DNA of 64,000 nucleotides from assembly GCF_963259705.1 (NCBI RefSeq), contig NC_081844.1, positions 24,134,294-24,198,293 on the forward strand. The letters are read 5' to 3'. The position numbers were made by a program, and so were the translations under genes. The notes beneath the pieces are model-generated. The model was not told where the DNA came from, did not search any database, and worked only from the letters and a program-made list of their open reading frames with translations. This DNA is from Myotis daubentonii. Taxonomy: Eukaryota > Chordata > Mammalia > Chiroptera > Vespertilionidae. Positions 30,544 through 43,300 of the stretch are shown one piece after another. Each line of letters starts with the position of its first letter. Positions within the stretch are counted from its first letter, which is position 1.

Positions 30544-33500
30544 ATGAATATCCTGTATCCTAACTCTGGGTGCCGGAACCTTCCAGGTACAGCCCTGATC
30601 AGACTTGGGTTGGAGGCCAGGGGTGGTCAGGACCCAGGTTACAGCATCTCCATCCTGGGGCTGAAAACTTGGGCCTGAGGGACAGAGGTGGAAATGGGTT
30701 GGGTGCTCACATACCATTCCTCTGTAAGGGACCAGAGAGGATGATGATGATGATGCTGATGATTATGAGAACATGGCGCCATCCTACAAGGCCCTTCCTC
30801 CCAAGCCAGGTAAGAGGACTTCTCAGAGTTCTAGGTGAAGAGATGTGTGGTTTGTGGGATGGAGGGGGAGCTAGGTATCCAGGGGACACTAGCTGGGCTC
30901 TGCAGACACATGATCAGCTTCCTGTGTATTCGGCCCATGCCGGGCCCTCTGATGGTGGGAGTACTCATGTCTCTGCACTGCCTTTGATGATATCTCAGGC
31001 TGGTGGGGAAATCTGTTCTGGGAACAACCTCAGGTTAGCAGATCTGAACAGGGATAAAACAGAGGTTGGGGAAATCAGGAGGGAAATGGAGGGCTCGGCC
31101 TGCAATGGTAGGAAGATTGGGGCTCAGAAGAGAGGACTTCGGAGTAGGACTCAAGGATGAGTAGGAGTTTGTTACGAAGAGAAGCCCAGAAGAGAACTGG
31201 TGGATGCAAAGACCCAAAGATATGAAAGCCAGTGTTTGAGAACTGAGAGTGGACTGTTGGCTCCCCAGCCTCCAGCATTCACACCTAGGGTCAGATTTGC
31301 CTTCACACTTGGGTGGTCCACACCCGGCTTGGGAATCAATAAGAGTCTGATAAGTGGGTATAAAAGTGGAGGTTTTGGAAGTTTCCCTGAGTCAGCTCCC
31401 ACCAGGGCCCCTGAGGGCTGACTGTGCTGCCTTGGTGTCCTTGGACAGGGGTCATTCCATGTGGAATGAGGCTCCATATTCTCCACTTCTGAGTCTAGAC
31501 TGGGGCCAACATGAGAGGTCTCAGGGCTCTGTGGGGCTCGGGATGAGGTGGGAGATAAACTGAACTCTGCTGTTTTGTTTTGTTTTTAACATATTTGCCA
31601 TTGATAGAATATTTAAAAAAATATTTTTTATTGATCTTTAGAGAGAGCAGAAGGGAGAGGGAGAGAGAAACATTGATGTGAGCAGGAAATATCAACTGGT
31701 TGCCTCCTGTATACCCTCTACCAGGGATCGAGCCCACAACCCGGGCACATGCCCTGATCAGGAATCAAATCAGCAAACTCTTTTTTTTGTGTGTGGATTG
31801 CCTGTTTTTTTTTTTTTTAAATATATATTTTATTGATTTTTTTACAGAGAGGAAGGGAGAGGATAGAGAGTTATAAACATCAATGAGAGAGAAACATCGA
31901 TTAGCTGCCTCCTGCACATCTCCCACTGGGGATGTGCCCGCAACCCAGGTACATGCCCTTGACCGGAATCGAACCTGGGACCTTTCAGTCTGCAGGCCGA
32001 CGCTCTATCCACTGAGCCAAACCGGTTTCGGCCAAATCAGCAAACTTTTGGTGTATAGGACAATGTCCAGTCAACTGAGTCACACCAGCCAGACTTCACT
32101 CTGCTGTTTGACTGCTTATCTCCAACTCCAACCAGGTCCCAACATGATTCTCAAACCCAATCCCAAGGCTAATCCCATCTCCATCTTCAGGGCCACCCCT
32201 CCCCCCAATTTAGCCCCCTCCCCATCTCCAAGTGCAGCTATATCTCCATCCCCATCTCCATTTCTAAATGCAATGCCATCACCATGCTCCAACACAGCTA
32301 CAACCCAACCTCAACTTCTTCCCTTTTTCCAAACCCAAGTTCATCCCAGTACAACTTCTTCCCCATCCACCAACACAACTAGGACCCCATTCTTCATCTT
32401 AATCACATCCTGAATCACAGCCCTACTCCAATGCCCATCAGTATCCCTGACCCATCTTCAACCCAATCCTCATCTCAATCCAAACCCTCATGCCAACCCT
32501 AACCTTAACTTCATCCCCATCCCTAAACTTTTTTTTTTAATTAAATCTTTATTGTTCAGATTATTACATTTGTTCCTTTTTTTTCCCCCCCATAACTCCC
32601 CTCATCCCAGTTCCCGCCCCACCCTCCGCCCTCACTCCCCACCCACTGTCCTCATCCATAGGTGCACGATTTTTGTCCAGTCTCTTCCCACATCTCCCAC
32701 ACCCCTTTCCCCCCCAAGAATAGTCAGTCCATTCCCTTTCTATGTCCCTGATTCTATTATAATCAACAGTTCATTCTGTTCATCAGATTATTTATTCACT
32801 TGATTCTTAGATTCACTTGTTGATAGATGCATATTTGTTGTTCATAATTTGTATCTTTACCTTTTTCTTCCTCTTCCTCTTCTTAAAGGATACCTTTCAG
32901 CATTTCATATAATCCTGGTTTGGTGGTGATGAACTCCTTTAGCTTTTCCTTATCTGTGAAGCTCTTTATCTGACCTTCAATTCTGAATGATAGCTTTGCT
33001 GGATAAAGTAATCTTGGTTGTAGGTTCTTGGTATTCATCACTTTGAATATTTCTTGCCACTCCATTCTGGCCTGCAAAGTTTCTGTTGAGAAATCAGCTG
33101 ACAGTCGTATGGGTATTCCCTTGTAGGTAACTGAGTTTCTTTCTCTTGCTGTTTTTAAGATTCTCTCTTTATCTTTTGCTCTTGGCATTTTAATTATGAT
33201 GTGTCTTGGTGTGGTCCTCTTTGGATTCCTTTTGTTTGGGGTTCTCCGAGCTTCTTGGACCTGTAAGTCCATTTCTTTCACCAGGTGGGGGAAGTTTTCT
33301 GTCATTATTTCTTCAAATAGGTTTTCAATATCTTGCTCTCTCTCATCTTCTGGCACCCCTATAATTCTGATGTTGGTACGCTTGAAGCTGTCCCAGAGGC
33401 TCCTTACACTATCCTCGCATTTTTGGATTCTTTTTTCATTTTGCTTTTCTGGTTGGATGTTTTTTGCTTCCTCGCATTTCAAATCATTGACTTGATTCTT

Positions 33501-36500
33501 GCGCTCCTCTGGTCTGCTGTCGGGCGTCTGTATAATATTCGTTATTTCAGTCCGTGTATGCTTAATTTCTAGTTGGTTCCCCAATATAAGATCGAGGGTC
33601 TTATTAGTTTTCGTGTAGAGCTCATTAAGTTTATTGGCAGCTTCTAAACAGTTCTTGAGAGACCTTAAAAGTGTGGTTCTGAACTCTATTTCTTCCATTG
33701 ACAATTTTGTCCTGTTTCTTTGTCTCCGCATTTTGTTATGCTTCCTTGGTGCACCCCCTAGTGGTCTTTGTTCGCAGTCTTATAGATAAATCTTGATTGT
33801 TGTAGCTAATTCCAGGGAGGGTTTGACCTCCAGGCCAAGTGGCTATGAGAATCAGCTGTGTCAGCAGTGAGAGAACTTCTGTCCTCTAGGGAGGTGCTAA
33901 TCTAGCCTTTGCCTGAGGCTATCCGGCAAATGCCTCTGTGCAGGGCTTGGGCGGGGCGGGTCGCACAGGATCAACAGGGTGGGCCCGAGAGAGCAGTTAT
34001 GGCGGCTCTCAGTCCTGTCCCCAGGGGCTCTGCCTCTCTGAGTCCCAGCACCCGCTGCAAAGCTCAGAGAGAAAGCTGCACTCGCTCTGACCGAAGCCAG
34101 ACAGACCCGCTTCTGCCATTTGAGTCTGGGTCCCTAAAGACTCGCCTGTATCTGGAGCTCAGAGTCTGCGACTCCCTCCCGATTGAAAACAACAACCGCG
34201 CCCTCCGCCGCCAGCCCGCTCCGCGCACTCCGCACCTCAGAATTTGACTTCAGCACTGCGCCTCCTCTGAGTGTCCGTGTGCGTTTCTCTTTCCTCCTAG
34301 TTGTAGGACTTCCACTCAGCCAGCGTTCCTGTGGTTCTGGGTGATGTCCCTTCCGTTTTTTGGTTACACTTTTGAAGTAGTTGTTCAAAGCAGCAAACTC
34401 CGGCGTTAACCTATGTCGCCATCTTGGTTCTCCTCCCCATCCCTAAACTTAACTGTGTCTTTAACTTAGGGTGACCAACTGTTCCAGTTTGCCCAGGGAT
34501 GAAAGATTTCCTGGGATGTGGGACTTTCAGTTTTAAAGCTTGGAAAATCCTGGGTAATCTAGGATGGTTGGTCATTGTATCTTAATCCTGTCCTTATCTC
34601 TAACCTCAATTTTTTTTTTTTTAAAGATACGAGGTTTATACTTTCCACCACTTAGAGAAAGCCAGAGCTCTCTGGAGTAATAATCCCCAGAAATGGTACT
34701 AGAAGGAGCAGCTAAAGTGCCTGAGAGTCTGGCTTCTTGAGCCATGGTCTAGTAGACGGTGTTCGAGGACTTCCTGTTCCTAAAATCATCCTTAGGATCT
34801 GTCCAGTGAGGCTTGAGGTCCTAGGACCTAGGCTGAAGCATCAGATCAGCTCCATTCCCAATGGAAACTTGCAGAAGACAGGCCTTAGTATTCCAGACAG
34901 GCATTCGCTGTCTCTACCTTGTGGCTTTTACTGACCCCAGCTCAGCACTGCACTGAGGGCCGCTGCTGCCTTTCTCACACTCACTCAAGGCAGACGCAGC
35001 CACGCAGCTCTTCGAGGCCACATCCAAGATGTGCATAAAGTCAGCAGGGTGCCACAACCGCAGAATGAAATGAGGGAAGTGGGACCGAGACGCAAACTTC
35101 CTGTCCTCACTACAGAAGTGGCTTCAGCTTGAGCATCAGGGTCACAGAGCTGATTATTTATGTGCGGCAGAGCTGCCCAATGACACAGAAACTCATCTTC
35201 TTGTAGTCATTGCTGGCTAGAGAGCATTTTATTCTGAGTCCGTGGGTTTAAACGGTGCTAGTGTTTGGCTTACGTGGTCCGTGACAGGAGACAATATATT
35301 TTACTGATTTTCCACAGACAGGAAGGGAGAGGGATAGAGAGTTAGAAACATTGATCAGCTGCCTCCAGCACACCCTGCATTGGGGATGTGCCCGCAACCA
35401 AGGTACATGCCCTTGACTGGAATCGAATCTGGTACCCTTCAGTCTGCAGGCCGATACTCCATCCACTGAGCCAAACCGGCCAGGGCTCTAACTCCAATTT
35501 TATTCCCAAGCCCAACCCCATCCATTACAATCTCAATCTTGTTTTCACCACTGCCCGTGATTTCATTTTCATCCACAGGTCAACTCTAACCCCGAGCTTC
35601 TCTTTTTCAGCTTCAGCGGCTCCACCAAGGCCTCCAAGGGCAGGTGAGCTGGGGCTTGGGGTACAGGAGACCCAGTGCTGGCTTTACACTGTTCTGGCCT
35701 TGAGCAACGTTTCCTTCCTCCTCAGGAATACAAGCAGAAACTCCTCCACTTTCCAGAAAGCCCCTGAAAACCACAGGTGAGAATCTAGGGCTGCACCTTT
35801 GTGTTCACCTGGCTGACGTTCTACTCTACGTGATCATTATCTTTCTGATTCCCTCCAGGCCTGGACCTCACCCCTGTCACCCGCATATCTCAACTGGGTG
35901 AGCCATGGGAAGACCCTTCAAGAAGTCTGAGAGGGGACATGTGGAAATCCTTCCTCCAGCCCCCCAATTCTGACAGGAAAGCAAATCAGAGGGAGAAAAG
36001 GTTTGTTGATCTTGGAAGACAGAGTCAGCAACTTCTGAATAAAACTCTCTTCCCCCTTTTCCCAGGAATTGCTCTCGAGGTTCCTCCATTCCAGCCATCC
36101 CGAGCCAGTAAGTCAGTTCTCCATATGCTCTCCTATTTTTCCTCTCACATGGCCAAAGTATTTGAGTCAGACCTATAGTTCTGGAGTGAGACTGTAGGGC
36201 ACAGAAATGTTTTCTCTCAGAGGATACTTCTCCTTGAGTCTATACTAGACCCCCCAGGTGCTCAGGGTGTCTGCTGGGTACTCTTTGGGGTCCACCTCCT
36301 GCTTGCATATAAGGTACAGGAAACATTCTCTGCCCCAGATGCAAGGTCCACAGGCTTCCCTGAATGGAGAGCAGCTTGGGAAGGAGCTGCTGGAGAGCAG
36401 AAGATAATGCATTATAGGGGTTAAGGGCGGGGTCCAAGTCATGCATGACCTCTCAGTCTACCATGTACAAAATGGGAATAATATATCTATGGCATACGGG

Positions 36501-39500
36501 TGAGGATCCAGTAAGGTAATAAGGCCGTAACAGGATGCTTGGCATACAATAAGTGTTCCATAAATGCTCTGCGTTTCCTCAGGGGTTGCTCTCTCTAACA
36601 CTCTCTTGCTGGCCCCATTTGGTGATATAGTCATAGCCATAGATCTCTGTCCCCTTGCTTTTGGAGAAAGGTTCAAGGATCCTTTCCTCACACTCTCAAG
36701 CACCAGTATTGGTCTCTCAGTCCTCATTTTCACCCCCAGCAACCCCAGTGCCTTGGATCAGTCAGAAATCTGGGGGTCCTGGGTGCTTCCAGGAGGAGAG
36801 ATGGCTGGTTTTCCTGTGTCTTCTCGTGGTGGTGTCACTCTTCTTGGGCTGCACTGGTCTGGCTGTAACCCTGATTAAGTGTGAGTAGGGCGAGAAAGGG
36901 GCATGTGGAGAGATTGGGGATGGGGTACAGGTGGACTTGGGCTCAAGCTGGACTTCTTCTCATAGACCAGGCGGTGGTGGAAGAACTGAAGATGTTAACC
37001 ATTCAGCAGATGGCGTGGCAAGCAAATGGTGAGTGTTTTCAATCATCCCTTCATGCTATGCATATTGAACATCAACATGATCCTCAACTCCAGCTCCACA
37101 ACCAATCCCCAGCCCCATCTTTGCCAGGGACTTCCCCAGGTACCAGGGTAGGGGTTGGGTGGGTAGGATGGTGAACTCATTAGACATAGTCCCCATCCCT
37201 GTCCCGGTGGAGTGTGTGTGTGTGTGTGTCTAGACCTCTACTGCCCAACATGGTGGTCCTGTGTCGCTGTGACTGCTGAGCACTTGAAATGTGCTCATCC
37301 TGAACTACGATGTGCTGTAAGTCTAAAACACACACCGATTTCAAAGCCTTGCTACAAAAATGTAACATATCTTAATAATAATAGCCTTTAATATTGATTA
37401 CACATTGAAATGATAATATTTTGGATAGATTGGGATAAATAAGAATAGCATTGAAAATAATTTTATCTGTTTCTTTTGAGTTTAAAAACGTGGCTCTTAG
37501 AAAATTTAAAATTACCCATGTGGCTCCCATTTTGTTTCTGTTGTATAGTACAGGCATAAAGAGCCATTTACCAAATTATCATCTACATGAGCATAAAATT
37601 TCAAATTTTGATGAATAGCCTAAAGGAAGAGGAAGTTGATTCTATGAAAAAATCTAACAAGGAGTCTTGACCTTATCTTTGGGAGGATCATACAAGGCTT
37701 CCCTAGGGATTGGTATTGCAGCTGAGTGAAAGAAGAGGGGGAATTAACCAGGCGAGGGGTTGAGAGTCTCAGGCATGTGCAAAAGCTCTGTGGTAGAAGG
37801 TAACACTGTTTAAGTACAAGGGAGGAGGATGGTATATTTGGAAGGTGAGAGTTGATAATGGCTTGGATGAAGGTTATGGCTGTGGGGATGGAGAGAACTG
37901 TGTGAAGTAGAAAGGTTTTGGAGATAAAATTCACCAAATCTGGGGACGGATTGATTTGGAATGATAATGAGAGAGAGGAAAGGGTGTCAAGGATAATATG
38001 TGTCATATATCTCTATCCCTATCTCTATCTCTTTTTCTTTCTATAGCTATATATATCTTATATTTCTGGCTTGTCTAACTGAAGGACCATCTACTGATGA
38101 ACCTGGGGAGTGTTGGAAGAGGGCAAGTTTGTGTGGGAGCAGTGGAAATACACACACTAGTTGTAGAAGAATTTTCTGGGCTGGCATGGTCTTCACTATG
38201 ATTGCTGAAGTCTGCAAATTGCTGTATTCCACACTCCCTCATCCCACACCTCAGAGCAAGCCACTCTGCCACTCAAGAACCATCAATGGCTTCTTACTGC
38301 CCAGAATCCAATATGAAACCCTTGACTTGACATTCAATGGACAGGACATTGGCCTTCATCCTACTGTGAGCTCAAGCTCCTATGAGTTTCCCTTGAGTCC
38401 TACTGCACCCGCCTTCCCCGACCTACTTGCCTCTCTATCTTTGCTTCCAAGGTGCCTGCTGTGCCCACCCCCTCAGTGAATTAGTGTCTTCCTTCAAAAC
38501 TCACCTCTTCCAGGAAACCCACCATCCCCATCTTCCCCGAGCTCCAGAAATTAACCCCTCCTCTGAGCCACTCTAGGACTCCTCCTAGGCACTGAGCATG
38601 TTGGTTTTGAATTGTACAACCACCCACAAGAATGTGGGTGCAGTGGGGAGCACAGCTTGTGTGCTCTCTGCCGTGTCTGCAGTCAGGGGTGGGTGAGTGG
38701 GTAGATGGGGGTTTGGGTCTCTAACATTCCAGTCCTTCCCTGCTGACAGTGACTGGCATGGCGGGGCTTGCTGGCCTGAAGAAGGACATTGACCGAGTAA
38801 GAGCTGACACCAACCAGTCGGTGATGGAACTTCGGGGCTTATTAGGTGAGTGGGACTTGGGGAACTGTCCTGAGATGGGGGCATGGCAGAGCCGGTGTAT
38901 TGCACCAATCCATGGGGAACGATTCTCATTGCAATCTATCCTGTTTCCAGACTGTGCCAGGGTCTCCTGCCCTGAGGGCTGGCTCCCTTTTAAAGGCAAG
39001 TGTTACTACTTCTCCCCCAACACCAAGTCATGGGATGAAGCCCGAACGTTCTGCCAAGAGAATTACTCTCACTTGGTCATCATCAGTAGCATGGATGAGC
39101 AGGTGAGCTACCCCTCCAAGACCCCGGGAACCAGCAGGGCCAGCCTGCTCCTCTCCCAGACTTACACATCCTTCCCTGGTCTGGATGGAAAGAAATTGGA
39201 GTTGCTTTTGAGCCACTGAAACTTTTATTTATGTATTTTAAAAAAATCTTTATTGTTGAAAGTATCACATATGTCCCCCTTTTGAAACTTTTAATAGCAA
39301 GCTTTTACTGACATGATACCATGCAGCGGTTAAGAGGGTATGCTCTGCCTGAGTTCATATCCTGGCTGTGTTTACTTATTCTCGAAAGTCTCAGTTTCCT
39401 AGCTCTTAGGCAACAACACGTCCTATTCTCCAGACTGTATCCCAAACAAAACTGATGCCAAAAGAAAAATCTATGGTGAAGGTCTTTTATTTTATTTTTT

Positions 39501-40264
39501 AAAAGATTTTTAAATTGATTTTTAGAGAAAGAGGAAGGGAGAGGGAGAGAGGAACACTGATCGCTTCGTCCTGCACGGCCCCTCCTGGGAATCAAGCCCA
39601 CAACCTGGGCTTGTGCCCTGACCAGCAATTGAACAAATGACCTCTCTGTGCTTGGGGCGATGCTCAACCAACTGAGCCAGACTGGCCAGGGCGGCACTGT
39701 TCTAGTCTGATAGGCCAAGCAACCCTTTTGTCCTTCTGGTTTCCTGACACCTCTCTGGGGCTTTACCTAGGGAAAGGGGTCCAGGGGCCCTCCACTTTTT
39801 AGAGTCTCCAAACCCAAGTTTTGGCCATTACTGCAGACTCCCTGGGGATGGATGCAGAGTCCCTCTCTCTGGCACCCACCATATCTATATATTTACAACT
39901 ATTTCCCCTTTGCATTCTCTCCTCTCCAACTTTTAGGGAACCTTAGCACTGTAATAAGATTGGGTGAGTGAGTATGGGTTGCATATAGTAAAACACACAG
40001 ATCCTAAATGTACATTCTGTTTTGACATATGCATATACCCATGTAACTGTCCACCCAGTCAGGATTTAGAACATTTTCACCGCCTCAGTGAGTTCCCTCA
40101 GTGGGTTAGCACTCATTTCCCCACTCCCACCCAGACAACTACTGATCTGGTTTCTCTCACTATAGATCAGTTTGCCATGAGAGGAGGTTTTTTTTTTTTT
40201 TTTAAGTCCTCACAAGAGGATATTTTCCCATTGATTTTTAGAGAGAGCGGAAGGGAGGGGGAGT

Positions 40265-40312
<48 letters not shown>

Positions 40313-43300
40313 TTGATGTGAACAATGATTGGTTGCCTCAAGTATGCACCCCAATTGAACCTGCAACCAAGGTACATGCCTTAGACCGGAATCGAACCCA
40401 GGACCCTTCAGTCCTCGGGCCAATGCTCTATCCACTAAGTCAAACTGGCTAGGCTGAGAGAAGTTGTTTTTGATCATGATATTTTCTTCCTAATCTTTTG
40501 TCTTTGGCCCAAATCCTTTTTTTTCTCCCAAAGGCTTGGGCTTTTGAAATACAGTGGGGCCTTGACTTACGAGTTTAATTCATTAACTCAAATTACTCTG
40601 TCAACTCAATGCAAAAAATCTGCGTAGAGACAGCTGGTATCTCAAAAAACTCGTTAGTCGGGACACTTGTAAGTCAAGGCCCCACTGTACAAGAAGGCAG
40701 GAAGCCCCATTCCTCTCCTTTCTTTCCCCCTTCGAGTTCTTTTTATTATTATTATTATCTACTAGGGGCCCGGTGCACGAAATTCGTGCACTGGGTGTGT
40801 GTGTGGGGGGGAGTGTCCCTCAGCCCAGCCTGCCCCCTCTCACATACTGGAAGCCCTCAGGCGTTGACCCCCATCACCCTCCAATCGCAGGATCAGCCCC
40901 TTGCCCAGGCCTGATGCCTCGGCCAGAGGAGTTGACCCTCATCACCCTCTGATCACCAATCACCGGATCGGCCCCTTGACCAGGCCTGAGGCCTCCGGCA
41001 GAGGTGTCAGGCCTGGGCAGGGGACCCCCAGCTCCCCGCGGTTGCAGGCTCCACCCCTGCCCAGGCCTAACGCCTCTGGCTGAGGCATCCGGCCCGGGCA
41101 GCGGGGACCTGCAGTGGCAGCGGGGGGCGCCGCGATCGTGGGCTCCGCTTTAGGCCCAGGCAAAGGACCCCTAGCTCCTGGGACTGCCAGCTTCGACCAT
41201 GTCCAGCTCCCATCGCTGGCTCCACCCCTACTTCCTGCTATCACTGGCCAGGGCGGAAAAGGCACCTGATTCTCCGATCATGGCTGGGGGGCAGGGCAAA
41301 GGCGGCCCCAGGGCCGCCTTTGCTCTGCCCCCCAGCTCTTAGCTCCCCCCTGGGTTTCCGATCACTGTCAGTGGCAGGGGGCTTCTTCCTGCTTTCCCTT
41401 TCGCCTCCCTGCATTGTGCCTACATATGCAAATTAACCGCCATCTTGTTGGCAGTTAACTGCCAATCTTAGTTGGCAGTTAACTGCCAATCATAGTTGGC
41501 AGTTAATTTGCATATAGCCCTGATTAGCCAATGAAAAGGGTAGCTCGTACACCAATTACCATTTTTCTCTTTTATTAGTGTAGATAATAATAAAGGCATA
41601 ATGTGCTAATTAGACCGGACGTCCTTCCGGATGACTTTCTAGACGAAAGCCGGGGCTGCAAGGGCAGTCCGGGTCCCGGGTGCCAGAGGGAAGCCCGTCC
41701 TGGCAGCTGGGAGAAGGAAGGCCTACTCTTGCACGAATTTCGTGCATCGGGCCTCTAGTATGTTATAATACTAAATGTGAAGATGTCACAGTACTGACTG
41801 TGTGTCAGACACAGTTTTGAGCACTTTATGCTATTAACGCATTTAATTCCCACAACGCTATGAAGCAGTAGCTACTATTATTCCATTTTACAGATGAGGA
41901 AACAGACTCAGAGCGGTTCACTGGGCATGTGAGAAAGTAGCATAATTATTCCCACCCCTCATGCTCAAGCAGGAGGAAGGTGTTGATCCTGCTCTGGATC
42001 CACGGGGTCTGGGAGGGGCTTGGGGTGGCATTTCAAAGCCCTAAAGGAGGGAGGGAAGACCCTTATCCTGAGGGTCATGCAGAAGAATTGGTGGCTGAAT
42101 GGAGTTTGTACTCGCAGAACTTTGTGGTCAAGGCTCACGGCTCTCCACGGGTGCACTGGCTGGGACTGAGTGACAGGGAACATGAAGGGGACTGGAAGTG
42201 GCTGGATGGGTCGCCTGTCACTTTGAGGCAAGTATCTAGGGTTCTTGGGCTCTCTGCTCATTGTGGGCCCTTGTGCAGTCCAAGCCAGCAGATTCTCTAG
42301 AATCCCAGGCTGGACTAGACAGGGGAGGCACAGGGTGCTTTTATTCTGATAGGGGCTCTGGTCCTTGTACCTCTTTAATATTCCTCCATTGCAATAATCT
42401 CCACCTTTTAACACAACTGCTCAAATATATCCAGTCCCTGGGCTGATGGGTGGGTGGGTGGGTGGTGGGGGAGGGGAAGAAAGATGGAGTGGCTATAGGA
42501 CAAGAGGAAAAGGATTAGCAGGATCTCATTCTTTTTACACCCTGCAGATACTAACCCATTTATTTAATCTTTGTAAGGAAAGTCGTATTACCATCTTCAT
42601 TTTAAAGATGAGGAAACTGAGGCACAGAAAGTTTAAGCAACATGCCCAAGGTTAGACAGCGGGCAGGTGGCAGTGCCAACCAACCTGGCTCCAAAGCCTA
42701 TACTCTTAGCCACTAGACTTTACTTTCTAAAGAGCGTATGTATTTGTGTTTTAAATAAATATTAATAAATTGTCCCCCATACTGATTATACCAATTTATT
42801 CTCTCAGCAGTTTGACTATAGTTTTTTGACCCACATGTTCATCAAACTTTCGAAATTTTGTTGGTTTTATTACAGGTGAAATATGGAATCCTAATGTAGT
42901 ATTAGTTTGCATTTCTCTTATAATGACAGAACACATATGTTCAATAGCCACATGTATTAACATTTCTGTGAACAATCTATTCATATCTTTTGTGTGGTTT
43001 TTTAATGTTGGGATTTTTTCATTTTCCTATTGATTTCTAGGAACTCTTTATATATTATATATATTAGTGTTTTGTCTGGGGATTTCATTTTTTAAAATAA
43101 GTTTTTATTGATTTTTAGAGAGAGAGGAAGGGAGAGGGAGATAGAAACATCGACTGGTTGCCTCCTGCATGCCCCCTACTGGGGACTGAATCTGAAACTT
43201 GGGCTTGTACCCTGACCTATTGATGCATGGGTCGATGTTCAATCACTGAGCTATGCTGGCTGGGCTGGGAGTCTTATTTTTTATTAAAGATTCTTGGAAG

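Noticed and set aside
31883..32413. 176-codon ORF in CLEC17A intron 2
   Set aside because: Starts in VES SINE 12 (its first residues recur in other SINE copies, for example at 20154-20372 and 47820-48008) and runs into simple CCA/CCC-rich sequence.
33196..33572. Plus-strand ORFs over the HAL1
   Set aside because: Antisense shadows of ORF1; the minus-strand frame carries the L1 ORF1p motifs.
35388..35780. Plus-strand ORF joining a SINE to CLEC17A exons 3 and 4
   Set aside because: Only 35611-35643 and 35726-35776 are coding; the rest is SINE and intron read-through.
42735..42780. AATAAATATTAATAAA as a CLEC17A poly(A) signal, and AATAAA near 43,698
   Set aside because: Both lie inside the GC-AG intron before the last coding exon; they could only serve a truncated isoform, for which there is no evidence.
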